DNA of 64,000 nt from Holacanthus passer (taxonomy: Eukaryota; Chordata; Actinopteri; Pomacanthidae). The stretch is from the NCBI GenBank assembly GCA_025331565.1, contig JAFREQ010000014.1, positions 12,884,001 to 12,948,000 on the forward strand, given 5' to 3'. A model generated the notes under the pieces. The model searched no databases. It was given only the letters and a program-made list of their open reading frames with translations, and was not told where the DNA came from. Of the stretch, positions 22,468 through 34,847 are shown piece by piece (within the stretch, counting starts at the first letter, position 1; every line of letters starts with the position of its first letter). Both the position numbers and the translations under genes were made by a program.

Positions 22468-23824
22468 GTGTATAAGTAAAATGCTTATGTGAGCTGCCAG
22501 TGACTGGCTCTCTTATGCTAGTGACAGCTGTGGGGTCAGAACAAAAAGCTGTCTATTTCTCTCCTCCTCCTCCTGTCCAACACACACAGAATGAGTCTGG
22601 GAGAATTTGGGATATGTCTTTCCTACAGTAGTTGCAGTGGCTGCGGCTAAAAGCTTATTTTCATTATTGATTAATATATCAATTATGTCCTCCTAATCGA
22701 GTCTGTCGCCTTCCCTTCGCAACATCTTGAAATGTATTATTTTGTAAAAAAAACAAAAGTATTAAATTTACAATCAAATGAAATAGAGAAAAGTCCTCAC
22801 GTTTGAGTAACTGTGGAAACAGTATAAAATAGTCACGTCTGTAGATTCACTAATTGATTTATCAGCATGAAGAGGAGCTGGTCAGTCATGTTGCTGGGGG
22901 GAGGGGTTCAGCACTCCCCTTGTTGTCAGACTGCTCCTCATTTATTTCTGTTTATCCTAATGGAGAGTGTTAAGAGCGGGATGTAATTAATTGACCCTGG
23001 CAGCTCAAAGGGGGCTGTGGTCGAGTCCAGGAGCAGGTGCTGACTGTGCTGCTCCACCGTCTCTTCCACTAGTCCTCATCTCAGTGTGCATATCTCTGCT
23101 GAGTACCCGAGACTCCCCGCTGACCGATTGGCTCTTGGTAAGTGCAATGATGCTGGATGCCTGAGCCTGCGTGAACAGCATAATATCAACTAATGCCTGA
23201 AGGAGCGCCCTCCCCATTTCTATCTCACTTCTCCCCTCAGCTGCTGCTTAGCCAAGCCTGGCCAGTGCAGAGCAGAGCTGAGTGTCTCCTATTCTGCTCT
23301 CACTCTGCTCTGCCTGGCAGTTTATTAAAGGGAATACTAGCTTTTTCCTCGCGCCCGGGCGTTTGATTTCGACAGCAGCAGAAGCTGTCATGGCAGATAA
23401 AAGGCAGCCGGGCCCCAGAATTACGGTGCACACAGCATCTGTATTTACTGCGTCATTCTCCCTGCCTCTGACAAGGGAGGAGGAGGAGAGGAGGAGAAAA
23501 TGGAGGACAGGCTGCTGCATTCATGTGTCTTTACATTGACATGTCTCATCAGGGAGAGAGGTGGACAGACAGTCTACGGTGAAGCCATCAATCAGCCCTT
23601 TTCAAATACGCCTGTCCAGCACACTGTAATACTCGCACATAAAGACTGACAAAGGCAGGCATTATTGCTGCTGTTGACATATTTTTATAAAGCTAGTTTT
23701 CTGCTGTCTTTGTCAGATGGAGTAAAATAGTAAGATGATTGTTTTGTGCTGGCTAAAAATGTCAAGAAAGCAGTTTCATTGTTTTGACCAAGACAATATG
23801 GATTGATGTGGTTGTTATTGTTGC

Positions 23825-23855
<31 letters not shown>

Positions 23856-24738
23856 CAAGTAACAAACATAAATGATGCAATCATATATTTCTAAAGAAAT
23901 GTGGTGAGTAGTGCTTTGTTCCCATCGTGGGGGTAATTGATTCCTCAGATGTTTGCCACTTTAAGTTAATCAGATAATTAGCTAAAAATGATTTACTCTG
24001 TTTCTGCTTCTAAAAAGTGTTCTCTCTCTAAGCCTTGCCTTGAAAGCAACTTAACAGAGAGATCTATTTTCCTGGCAGTATCCCTCAATGAGGCTGTGGG
24101 TCATGCTAATTTTTCATCGGCATCATTTCATTGAGCTTTAATTAACACAACAAGGATTCGATGTCCTCCAGTGTCATCCACTCAGACAGCTAATACAAAC
24201 TCATTAGCCTAACTCCCAGGAACTCTGAAACAAAATGTTATTACACTGTTTACTCTTTTGGTATATATTAGAATTGATTATGTTGATGTATTCATCCACA
24301 TAAATTACGATTTTCAGGTCGCATCCTGTAGGCCATTTCATCTGCTTAGCATCAGAGGTCTAATGTAAGCCTTTAGTTAATACAATACAGTATACTCCTG
24401 CTGCTAGTTTGCTTAACCTGCCTCAGCAGTGTTTGAAGCAACCAGCTGTCTGTCTTCTTCACGCGTCTCAATGCTCTAGCCTGTGGTGACAGCAAGACTA
24501 ATGTATTCATGGCGCCGCCACGGTGAGAGGCATTACTTTACCTTTGCTTAATTGAGGGGAAACTCCCCCGATACCTGCTCAGCGCAGCACCAGGCTAGCA
24601 GAGCGGCCAAACTGAACCCCAGGAGCTGAGGCCACTGAACCCTGACTGAGAAATAACACGACTCAAGACCACCCAGGGACTGCCGAGGGGAGAAATGATT
24701 TAATAATGTTGATGAGATATTACGCCAGCCCCTTTCTC
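22468..24738 (+). other. rere: presumed rere intron
   Basis: Intronic. Contains a T-run of about 19 at 23830-23848 and a TAATTA-rich stretch around 24120-24160. No gene seen. Confidence 0.55.
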
Positions 24739-24779
24739 CTCTCTCTCTCTCTCTCTCGCTCTCTCTCTCCCGCTCTCTC
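24739..24779. repeat. imperfect (CT)n microsatellite
   Basis: CT units interrupted by single CG and CCG steps. Confidence 0.85.
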
Positions 24780-25826
24780 ATTACCTCTTACCTGGTTAGG
24801 GAGACAGCTCTGACTCTGTGCCTGAAGGTGTATTTAGATGGGGCTGCTAAATATTTCACACCCTTAAGACAGAGAAGTGAAAGAAGAAGAAGAAGAAGCA
24901 AAGAGGGGAGCAAAATCAGTGCAGAGGGTTTTGACATGGATTGTGGAGGGAGGTTAGGGAGTGTAGTCAAGGGCAGTCAGGGCAGGCTTGTAATTGGCTG
25001 ACACCAGAATGTGGCTCGGTGTGTGTGCATGCGTATGTGTGTGTGTGTGCAGTCAGACAATATCTGAATACTGTAAGGCCAAATATATCGCTCCAGCCAG
25101 ACTGCATTGCTTTCAGGGTGTTGATATGCTGCCATCACCTTGCACCACAGTGGATGTTGATCTCAAGTACAACAGACATGCTATATTATTTTCTTTGGGC
25201 TCCAATACCAAACTCCCCGCTACCTGTGCAGCGATATAAGCAAGGTCCCATCAGAGACTCGGCATGACAGCTCCACTGAGCTCCTGCCTCGTTTTTAATT
25301 GTCCCATGCCCCAGGGGCTGCTGGGAGCTAGCTGGGCGGGGCTGAATATTTTCTCCAGGGGGATGAGGAGAGGTGGGTGACAGAACGCTTGCAGTGTCAG
25401 GTGCAGGTGCGGAGAAAAAGAGATGGAGAGGGGACTGACAGGCCGACCACGGGGAGTCGAGTAGTGGGGAGCCATTCACTCAGATTTGGAGAGGAGAAAG
25501 AGCTTTATATAGGAGGAGAAGCACGCAGGAAGCATCCATCACCCAGCTCCAGCACCACTGCACTCACTGATACCTATTATCTAACTGGTCTATTAACACA
25601 CCACTGCTGGAAATTAATACAGAGCACATTGTGGCCTTAGTGGTGCAGCAGCAATAGATGTGCACTGTAACTGATAGTCACCTGTGTCTTTTTGTTCAGA
25701 CAAGGTTTTGCCATTGCAGGACTTCCCGTAATGATGACATGTCTGCTTGGATAAAACATCATCCTGGTCACGTTTTCAATCATGGCCTCCATTTTTAAAA
25801 ATCTGCTTCAGCTTGATGGATACTAT
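24780..25826 (+). other. rere: presumed rere intron
   Basis: Contains an (AAG)n run at about 24884-24898 and a short GT run at about 25036-25050. No gene seen. Confidence 0.55.
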
Positions 25827-26083
25827 TAGAGCTGAAATGACAAATAGATTAACAGAAAAATAATCAACATGCTTTGGTCATAAGCATCTTAATATATAAA
25901 CCATAAACTGAACATTTATGTTTTTTTAACTGACAAAAAAATCTATTTGAATATGTCACCTCAGGCTCTTGGAAATAGTGATAGCATTTTTGTCATTTTT
26001 TTCCACAAATAATCAATTAATTGAGCAAACTATCTGCAGATTAATTGATAATGGAAATAATTGCGTGTATAGCTGCAGCCCCA
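25827..26083 (+). mobile_element. short non-autonomous DNA transposon (MITE-like), copy 1
   Basis: The left end TAGAGCTGAAATGA and right end TAGCTGCAGCCCC are imperfect inverted repeats. The interior has ATTAATTGAT-type motifs and a GTCACCTCAGGCTCTTGGAA stretch. I recognise these as hallmarks of a very common teleost repeat with GGGCTGCAAC ends. About 257 bp, decayed and non-coding. The superfamily is uncertain. Confidence 0.6.
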
Positions 26084-29083
26084 AATGTGACACATATACA
26101 TGGACTGCAGTAATCTCACAATCAACCTTATTCTCCACACGTATATTTTTATTAGCGCTTTATATGGCTCACTAATTCCCATTTATATGCTACCTGGCAT
26201 AGCCCAATTAATATCTTTAGACACCTCCCCCACATTATATTGCAACATCAGTTTCCTCGCAGTATTCAGCCTCGTACTATATCCCTCTATCATGTAGCTA
26301 CTGTGTTACAGCCCTTGTACAGATTCTGCAATAACACTGTGCTTTGTACTATTCATCTTGCAGGGACATGAAAGCTGAGTCAGATGGTAGAGCCTGTTTT
26401 ATCAAGCAGTTGGATTGCTGCAAAATACTATCAAAGCTCCAATTGTGATTCATCATTCCTTTGAGGTGTACACATATCTAAAATGCTGTTGAATAAGGCA
26501 GTAGGAATGCATGTCTTAATGTGATTATGCTTCCTCTGACTATGACTGTATTCAGGTTAGGGTAATTAGAAAATGTTTACATGGCAATTTATTATTCAGA
26601 GCGTTGTCTCAATTGCTGGAAATATTGAAAAATTGCAGTCCCTGTAAACACAGTCATTGAGTCGTTGAGTCTTTTTTGGAAAACATCTGAACAATAGCAG
26701 AGCTGTTCAGCTGCTGGAATGAGATGTTGTGCAGCCGAGAGGAAGCAGCGCCGTGGTTTTTGGGTCTTGCTCTTCCTGTGTTGCTGGCACAGAGACGTCA
26801 TCCAGCCAGTCATGCAGGGGTCAGAAGCTCTGAAAATAGCCCTAAGGGGATTCAGGCTGCACTGATAGCATACCTGCTGTTACCCTGAGATGTTATCCAA
26901 CTGCAAGCCAGCCACAGCTCCCTCCCAGCTGCTGTGCTTTGCTTTGGATTCTTCTGCAATACTTCACGCAAAGATGGAGTGGGGCCATTATACCTCTGGC
27001 TCTGTGACACTCCCTGCAGACATACTCAAACATACACACACACATGCACATGCTTACTTGCACCTGCACAAACATGCATGCACGTACCTGCAGCCACGCA
27101 CATTGTCGCTGCTTCTAGGTCTGCATATGTTTGTCTTTGCATGAACAGATCATCAAACACATACCCATATGCGACCACACACACGCACACACATCAAACC
27201 AGATTGCGCTGTCACCAAAAAAAAAGCTTCTTAGCAGCAGCGCAGGCAGGCTTGCTTTCGCAGAGGGTCAGAGTTGACTGCAAATTACAGCTGGTGGCCG
27301 ACCAAGGCTGGTGATAGATCTCGATGCACTCTGTGTTTACCCACACACACCTGCACCCCCACGTACGGGAGAGACGGCCGCGCAGCCGAGAGCACACAGC
27401 CATTTTGTAACACCTCAAGGAACTTTCCCTCCTCTCCCTGTATGAGGAATAGATGAGGTGGTGCCATTAAGTGAATTTGCTGTTATTTCCCCAGGCTCTT
27501 AGCTGAAGATGTCAAACCTCAGCCACTGAGGCAGCCAAGGATGACTGCCGTCTCAGGCGGAGGCAAACACACACAAGCTCTGCACTCTCTGCCACGCACA
27601 TGATCAGCTTTCATGCTTCTGTGTAATTTATCAAATTGCTCGGGCATGTGATGAATGGGCCTGGATCTCAAAAGAAAAAAAAAGACATTTATTTTGCATT
27701 AGGTTGCTGTTATGCCCATGTAACAGCTTAGAATTTAATTACAGTAAATGGTAAACATTCACATTTTCTGAAACAATAATTCAGTGGACCTAATTGCTTT
27801 GTAGTTTCACAGACTACACTTGAGCGGTTACACAAGTGGAATCGGCTTGTTAAACAAAAACTGTTCAATCCCATTACTTATACTGCAGACTACTATATTT
27901 TCTTAGTGTGTAGAATGAGCAAGTAGGCTTAATGTTCCCACAAATGCCCTGCACTCACACATCCTTACTGTAGAAGAGGCTGGTTCTCTCCTGGTGATTT
28001 GTCACAGTTCCCCATTGTATTACCCACCATCTCTCCTTCACACACACACACACACACCCTTTTTCTCTTTTCTCTCTCTGTCCCTCCCCTCCCTCGCTCC
28101 CTAAATCATTTCTTTACATGTGTGTGGGTGCCCCCTCTCGCTGCGATTCTGATACTTCATAACGGCAGGAGGAAATTGAGCTGACCTTGAGGCTGCCGAG
28201 CTCCTTTATAATGCTGATGTATGGGGCTGTGGGCAAGGCAGCCAGTAAGTGAGAGGCATGTTTTTATTTGCTGGGGAGCAGGGCCCAGTGTCAGGACACA
28301 CAACAAGGTTCATTTCTCGCCCACTCGAGCTGGCTAGTATGCCGGGAAGCTTAGTGTCATGCATTCAAGTCCACCAGGGGTTTACCTGCATTAGCCTTTG
28401 TATACTGGAATAAGTTGCATCATGCTGCCTAAAGGGTGATAAGGGGGCAAAGCCACACATGGAGTTAACCCTGCGGATAGATTGGCCTCAGTAAAATGCA
28501 ATTTAGATGACGCTGATGCATTGCAAAAGGGTTACTGTTGTCAAGGCCCTTATCTCAAGGTTGGACTAGAGATGAATTCATACAGGATTGTTTCTGTCCA
28601 GTTTGCATTTTATGAAGTGGGTGACAGGGTAATCATTTTTAAAGGAAAGTACAGTCTCTTAGACAAACTTACATCAACCCAGGCTGTCATTCGTGTCATT
28701 ATTTGTTCGCTGTAGATGGTCCACTTTCTTCTCTTCGGGAGCTCTCTAGTCCTCAGCGCAATCAGCTACCTCCTAACACAATCAGGCTGCTCTCAAATTA
28801 CAGTCATGATTGAGACCAAGTCGGTGGCAGGAAAAGACGAGAGGGCTTATGATTCGAGCATGAGCGTCGTTCAGGAGGTGGACGTGATAAATTAATATCT
28901 GAAAAATATAATGCAACAGCCCTGCAATAAATGGCACCTTTGTCATGCTTTTTTTTTTATCAGAGGTGTTGGGGTTGTGTTCTCTTGTTTTGTTATATTG
29001 ATTGTATTATGCTGTAAGCTGTTTTTGTTATTTTGTGTTATTTTTGAGTTTAGTTAATATCTGGACCCCAGCCATAATTAAAT
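26084..29083 (+). other. rere: presumed rere intron
   Basis: CA-rich patches at about 27030-27190 and 28039-28057 explain the threonine/histidine-rich chance ORFs. No exon or RNA recognised. Confidence 0.55.
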
Positions 29084-29394
29084 TAGGGCTGTAACTGAAC
29101 ATTACTTTCATTATCAATAAATCTACAGATTATTTTCTTGTTCATCAATTTATTGTTAGGTCTCTAAACTACAGAAATTGATCATTAACAAATTGGGAGA
29201 GCCCATAAAGACATGCAGTTCACTATCATAGCTCAGTAAGGAAACCAGGAAATCCTCACAATTGAAAAGTGATTCCCCCCCCCCCATTTCTGCTAAAATG
29301 AGTTATTTAAACCTTAAATTCACTATGAAAATTGTTGTAGATTAATTTTCAATCAATCAAGTAATTGTTTAATCAGCTAATTGTTGCAGGTCTA
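29084..29394 (+). mobile_element. short non-autonomous DNA transposon (MITE-like), copy 2
   Basis: The left terminus TAGGGCTGTAAC and right terminus GTTGCAGGTCTA form an inverted repeat with 10 of 12 positions matching. Inside are TTATCAATAAATCTACAGAT, a CATAGCTCAGTAAGGAAACC segment, and AATCAATCAAGTAATTG near the end. This is the same teleost family as the copy at 25.8 kb, judged by ends and interior motifs; this copy is about 311 bp. Target-site duplication not clear. Confidence 0.65.
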
Positions 29395-30379
29395 ACTTAA
29401 ACCTTAATTATTTTTTTCATTTGGAAGTTGATCAAAGTGATGTTAGAAAAGATTCTGTCCACATTTGTAACTTTGCATTGTTTTTCCCTCTTTAATTTAA
29501 AAATCCTGACCAAGTGTACTTTTTATACATTCATACCTACACATAAAAATGTCAACATTAATTTTCACTGATTGCATAATTCAGAATATATTATTCAAAA
29601 TCAAATCCCACCTCACGCTGCTGAAGCAAAGGAGAAATGTTGAAAATGTTTATAGGATATTTAAGTGTCCCTATTGCTACAAACTCAAGCTTATCACAGC
29701 TGTCTGCTCATTCACTTTGGCCTATATGGACTTCAGATGGAATTATATTTGTGCAGGTACTCAAGTCCACAACCTCAGTCATATGCTTCAAGATTAAGAC
29801 TGTGTTAAATGTCATATCATGTGTAAATAAGCATTTACTTAGCATTTAGATCACACTGTGTCCTCCAGTCATAATGCATTGCAACTGAAGGAAATCTGAA
29901 GGAGTCTAATTTACTATGATGATACATTTCCATCTTCCACACTCGGATGTCTCCAAATGCTTAACCATGCTTGTAGAGCAAAACCATCTGCCTTTGCACA
30001 GTGTGTAGGTTAGAACACATCCTCTCTACTTGCACAAAGGCAAAAACTAAAACCACTTTGACATTGTGGTGGCGTGACTATTCACAATGACAAGGAGACA
30101 ATAGAAATAATACACAAGTATTCATTTGTTTTGACTTTGTCAGGAATGTTAAATAGTCATTTTAGCCCTAATTTGGAGCTTTGTGTGGAATGATAGTGGC
30201 TGCGGTTGACATTAAGATGAGCGGAGGAAGCCGATCAGCCCTGCCAATTCGGCTCACTTCTCATATGGCACTGATCCACTTGCCTAACCCCATGTCTGGA
30301 TGCTGCACTCTGAAAACAGGCAAGGACCCAATTCATTCACTGCTCATCCAACAGCACATTGACTGTGCGCAAAATATGT
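29395..30379 (+). other. rere: presumed rere intron
   Basis: AT-rich intron; no gene, RNA or repeat family identified. Confidence 0.55.
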
Positions 30380-30580
30380 TTTAGCAGCTTAACAGCGGCA
30401 TACTAATCAATTGATCCAGATTTTGCCGTCCATTGATCTTGGCACACCCTGGGTCCAGACAATTACAGTGCATGTATGATAATGATATCATTAGCAGCCC
30501 ATGGCCGATCTATTAGGGCACGGGAAATGCTTGTAAAACCCACCAGAACCATGCATAAAAACATTTGCACTGCCAAATGC
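30380..30580. promoter_or_regulatory. candidate conserved regulatory block
   Basis: Dense AT-core sites (CTAATCAATTGATCC, AATGATATCATTAG, CATGCATAAAA) in repeat-free sequence. The palindromic ATTGAT and GATATC cores suggest homeodomain or cut-type binding. Inferred from motifs only. Confidence 0.3.
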
Positions 30581-30779
30581 TGGGGAGAACGGTCCAAATC
30601 TGCTTTGCAAATGCCTCCCTGTCACTCTCCCCTCCCCGCCTCACCACAGGAACAGTAGCGTGGTAGAGCGGCGGGCGAGCCTGCTGGTCCTGCTGACTGG
30701 CATTCTGTGTGTTGATGAATGTGGCGGCCTGACGGCTCAATGTGCTTACCTAATAGGAGCTGCTCTGCTGTCACACTGA

Positions 30780-30782
<3 letters not shown>

Positions 30783-30838
<56 letters not shown>
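30783..30838. repeat. (TC)n microsatellite
   Basis: About 28 uninterrupted TC units. The opposite strand yields the RERERE chance ORFs seen here. Confidence 0.95.
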
Positions 30839-30842
<4 letters not shown>

Positions 30843-33800
30843 GCCTCGCTCATGTCTTTTCTTTCTGTTTCGGAGGTAGTAAGGAGAGCGTTCCACTTGG
30901 CTAGACACTGCAGCCTCCACACTCTGTTTCTCAAAGGTTAATGGAGCTGCCTCACAACGCACACTAATCACCAGGTAATTGCTTTCGTTTGGCTTGATAG
31001 GTGGCTCAGGTCAGTCATGATGACCAGTGCGGCCATTTTGGATGAGGGAATCAGGTTGCTGCCATTTGCCAAATATGGCTGCCAAGATTATGCTTCATCT
31101 TCCATGATCTTATCGGCTTTACCCAGTTTTTTTCTGGCCTCAAGTGCATTTTCCCCATAGAGGAACAGGTGTAATTATGTATTTTGGACTACATTCCTTG
31201 TAGCAGCCTATTCCCTTTTGGAGTCATTTCCTAACACGCTTGACACCCGCCTCTTAGAATATGGTAATAGTGAAGATGCTATCTTTGGTTTCTTCATGTT
31301 GTGGAGGTGTTTGAAGTGGTTAGCATGAGCCTGGTGTTAAAATAGTGGCTTTTCTGATGGCCATGTGCTGGACAGCCAGAGACACTGACAGACTGAGAGG
31401 CGGACTGAAGCCATGAAAACGAAGCGCTTTTCTTTGATGTCAGCCAGCTTCCAAAGGGCCATGGTGGTCGGGAGGGGATTGGGATTTCAGCGCGGGATTT
31501 TGGGATTGTCGTGTCAAAAAGGTCTCACTGGGGCTGAGTGAATTTTGGCATGTGTGTGTGAGCGAGCGCATGCATATTCACATGCTAAGACTGAGAGCAG
31601 GCAGCTAAAGAAGGAAAGGCCGGTTGTCATCATCTACATCACCCCATGGTGCTCACATATAATAACCCTCAACTCGCAGAGCATAGAAGTGATCTTTCAC
31701 ATGAGCACGCATACTAGAATATAGGATTGGACATTTCTAGGCCTGTTGATCTTGTTTTTAGTTGCTCCGTTGTGACTAGTGGGCAAAGCTGGATGGATGA
31801 GCAGTCTGTTAAAAGAACAATGTTGCATACCTTGTGCTATTTGGATACAGCCTCTAGGCCGAGATATGAGCAGATTAAAATGGGGATAAGTTAGTCACAG
31901 ACTGATTTTTAGAGGGTTTTAAAAAACTGGGAGACAGATCAGTCCCTGTGTGTGTATGTGTGTTAGCTTGATGGCCACATTGTCTGTCACCGGGGAAATC
32001 CCAGAGTTACTGAAGGGATTGCAAAATCAATGTGAGCTATTCATACACGGATCTAATCCTCAGATTTACTGCCATTTAATCTGTGGTTATGGCACGGCTC
32101 TGATGGCTCTAATGCCGTCAAACAGATGTCCCTGCTCAGCCACCCAGGTTAGGCTGCACCTGGTGACACCATTGAGCCCTGGCACTAGGTTGCCCGCTGC
32201 ACATTTCATCTTCTCCTCAGGTGGCAATTGTATGAAAACATGCATTATAGTGTCACAGTGCATCTAAAAGAAATTCTAGCCGAATGTTTACATCAAACAT
32301 GTATGACCCCACAATCTTTGACCACGGCGTGAATATGAATATTATGTGCTTATCTGGCTGATCGTTGTGTGTATTTGTGCTATTTTTGACAGCACACTCT
32401 GCTTGCTGTGCTGTTGAACAGTGCTGAGATTGCATGGATAGAAATACTTGGATTTTATTCACTGCACACCTGGTGTTATTTTCAAATTCAAAAAGGAACA
32501 GGCCATTTCACTCCAAAATGCAGGCTGAATTCAGGAGGCGTGTTGCATCAGAAGCAGGGACTGAATAATAACAAACAGTATCATTTTGTACATCTGGTAA
32601 ATATGTTGCCTCGTGTTGTGCCGTAAATAAATAATTGGTTAAGAAACCAGCCACACCCTCCTTTTTAAAAGTAAAATAGCTCAGACAAAATTCTACAGTT
32701 CCCTACATATTAATTAGTTGCTTATCATTTTATCTTGTCTGGAAGGTGTCCTTAATTTTGTCATCCTCGTAATATTCAGAGCACATATAATGGCATACAA
32801 CAAACAATATTATTCTAAACTGCATTGACAAATTTTCCTAAATTGTCCTCATCACTCATTTGGTTTTGCACCAGTTTAAGCCAGAAGAAAATAGCAAATG
32901 ATTGAGTCACATGATCAGACTGAAGTAAGTGATGGATGGTAATTGACAGCAATGAACAGTTTTCATAAAAAAGGACACAAATGTGAAAGAATTGCCATCT
33001 TTTAATGAGTGTGTTGCTGTAAATGATGAAAAATGATTTGTTATCATCAAGATGTTTCCCCAGCCTTTAATTTGGATTCTTACACTCCATATGTGACTGT
33101 AGGCACACACACAGGACAGAAATACACACATACCTGTATACACATCCCCAGTCTGTTCAGCATTAAAATGCTTACATTGAAATGTAGCAGATTGATGTAG
33201 CAGTGTGTGTGTGTGTGTCAGTGTGTGTGTTGCATTTCTAGGTGTTAAAGAGAGTAAATGCAGGGAATCTCTGTGTGCGGATGCTGAATGTGAAATGTCA
33301 ATGTTATTGAACAGGTGCTGCGAGGCAGAGCTGTGATGTTTTTATTTCCAAGCTCTTGTCAAGCAAGGCAGAGAAGAGAGGGCTCATGGGATAATGGGGG
33401 AGGTTTAGGGTGGGGGACTATGTGTGTGAGTGTGTGTTTCATTGTGTATATGTGTGTGTGTGTGTTTTTAGTGCCTAGATCTGTGTGTATCCAGAGAGGT
33501 TTATTGAGAAGAGGGAAATGAATACAGGCTTAGAATACATGCTCACAAGCTCCTCGTGGAAAATGTTAACTGCACTGTGAATGGTATTATTTTTATATTG
33601 TGTACCTTCATGGTTTTCAGTGCTTATATTCACCATGTGTTAAACATGATGCCAAATATGGCAGCCGTCTTCACCCATGCATACACCTCTGCTGTCAAGC
33701 TGTTATCACCTCGTTTGTTCCATTTACACATCATTCATATTTTCTCCCCTGTCCTCTGTGTGTGTCTGTTTTTCCCCCCCTTCGGTTTTTCTCTTGCAGA

Positions 33801-34808
33801 CTGTCGTTGTGTCAATACTTGTTGAGAGGCAATGTGGCAGTGAGCTAGGAGGTGAATGCAGTCAAGGTTAGTCAACAATGCTTCGTGATACTGGAGCGCT
33901 GACTAACACAGCCTTTTTTTTTTCCCTCTGTCCTAACCCCCCTCTCCTTCCCCCAAAATGTTTCTATTCCTGCCCCACCCAGTGGACCTTGATTGTGTTC
34001 TCTACCTGCCCTTGGTGCTCTCAGCCTTATTCCTCACCCCTCATTGTGGCTCGCCCTCTCTACTGTCCTCCTCCTGCTACTTACTAAGCCATCTCCGTCT
34101 GCCCTCATTCATCCCCCAACTGCTAACTCATGCTAGCCCACTCCTGTGTTTGTGCCTATGCATTGTTCTTATTTTTTACGGTTTCTTTTATGCTGTCTTT
34201 GCAGCCAGTGCAATGCTTTCTTTGGCGACATCACGCCTTCAAGCCGCCAATCCACCAATCTTTGTCATTGTGCTTTTGCTTATGATTCTGCATTGCACCT
34301 TTAATTCCAATGCATGCATGTGAAAATGTGATTACCATGTTGCCATTTCCACTCCCCTCTCTAGCCATTTTTTTTAAAAAGAGGTGAGAGTGGCGCCTAT
34401 CTGAATATCCATAACAGAGGTGGAGAATCCAGCCACAATGTTGGGGGGGACCTGCAATTCAAAGCCGACTAGCGGGTTACTTAATGAGTTTGGTAATTGG
34501 CTTGCTGTGGCCTCCGCATCCCTGCCCTCCTGCTGCTGATGTGTGCAGGAACAGTGAGAGCTATGGCTCCCTCCCTCGCTCCGTCTTCCTTTCCCCCGCT
34601 CGACCCATCCATCTTTCCCAGGATCCATCCCTCTTCCACAAGCTGACTTAAGGAGCTAATGCTGCACCAAGCCTCCTCTGTCTTTTCCCCACTGTTCATC
34701 CTATGAGGACAGTTAGCATGCTGCATGTTAGGTTTCCACTCTGCTCTATATCGAATATCAACAGCGTTACTCTATCTCTCGTTCCCCCAGTCTCTCCCAC
34801 TTGGTTGC

Positions 34809-34810
<2 letters not shown>
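30839..34810 (+). other. rere: presumed rere intron
   Basis: Unique intronic sequence with short GT runs near 33203-33230 and 33420-33465. No exon recognised. Confidence 0.55.

Positions 34811-34842
<32 letters not shown>
34811..34842. repeat. (AC)n microsatellite
   Basis: About 16 AC units. Confidence 0.95.

Positions 34843-34847
<5 letters not shown>

Noticed and set aside
26990..27200. CA-rich clusters considered as tandem repeat or CRISPR-like array
   Set aside because: Irregular dinucleotide-rich sequence with no regular repeat-spacer structure; ordinary vertebrate low complexity.
30746..30934. ORF with RERERERE repeats, tempting as an 'RE repeat' protein part near rere
   Set aside because: Pure translation of a (CT)n microsatellite on the opposite strand; the Rere name refers to repeats elsewhere in the protein.
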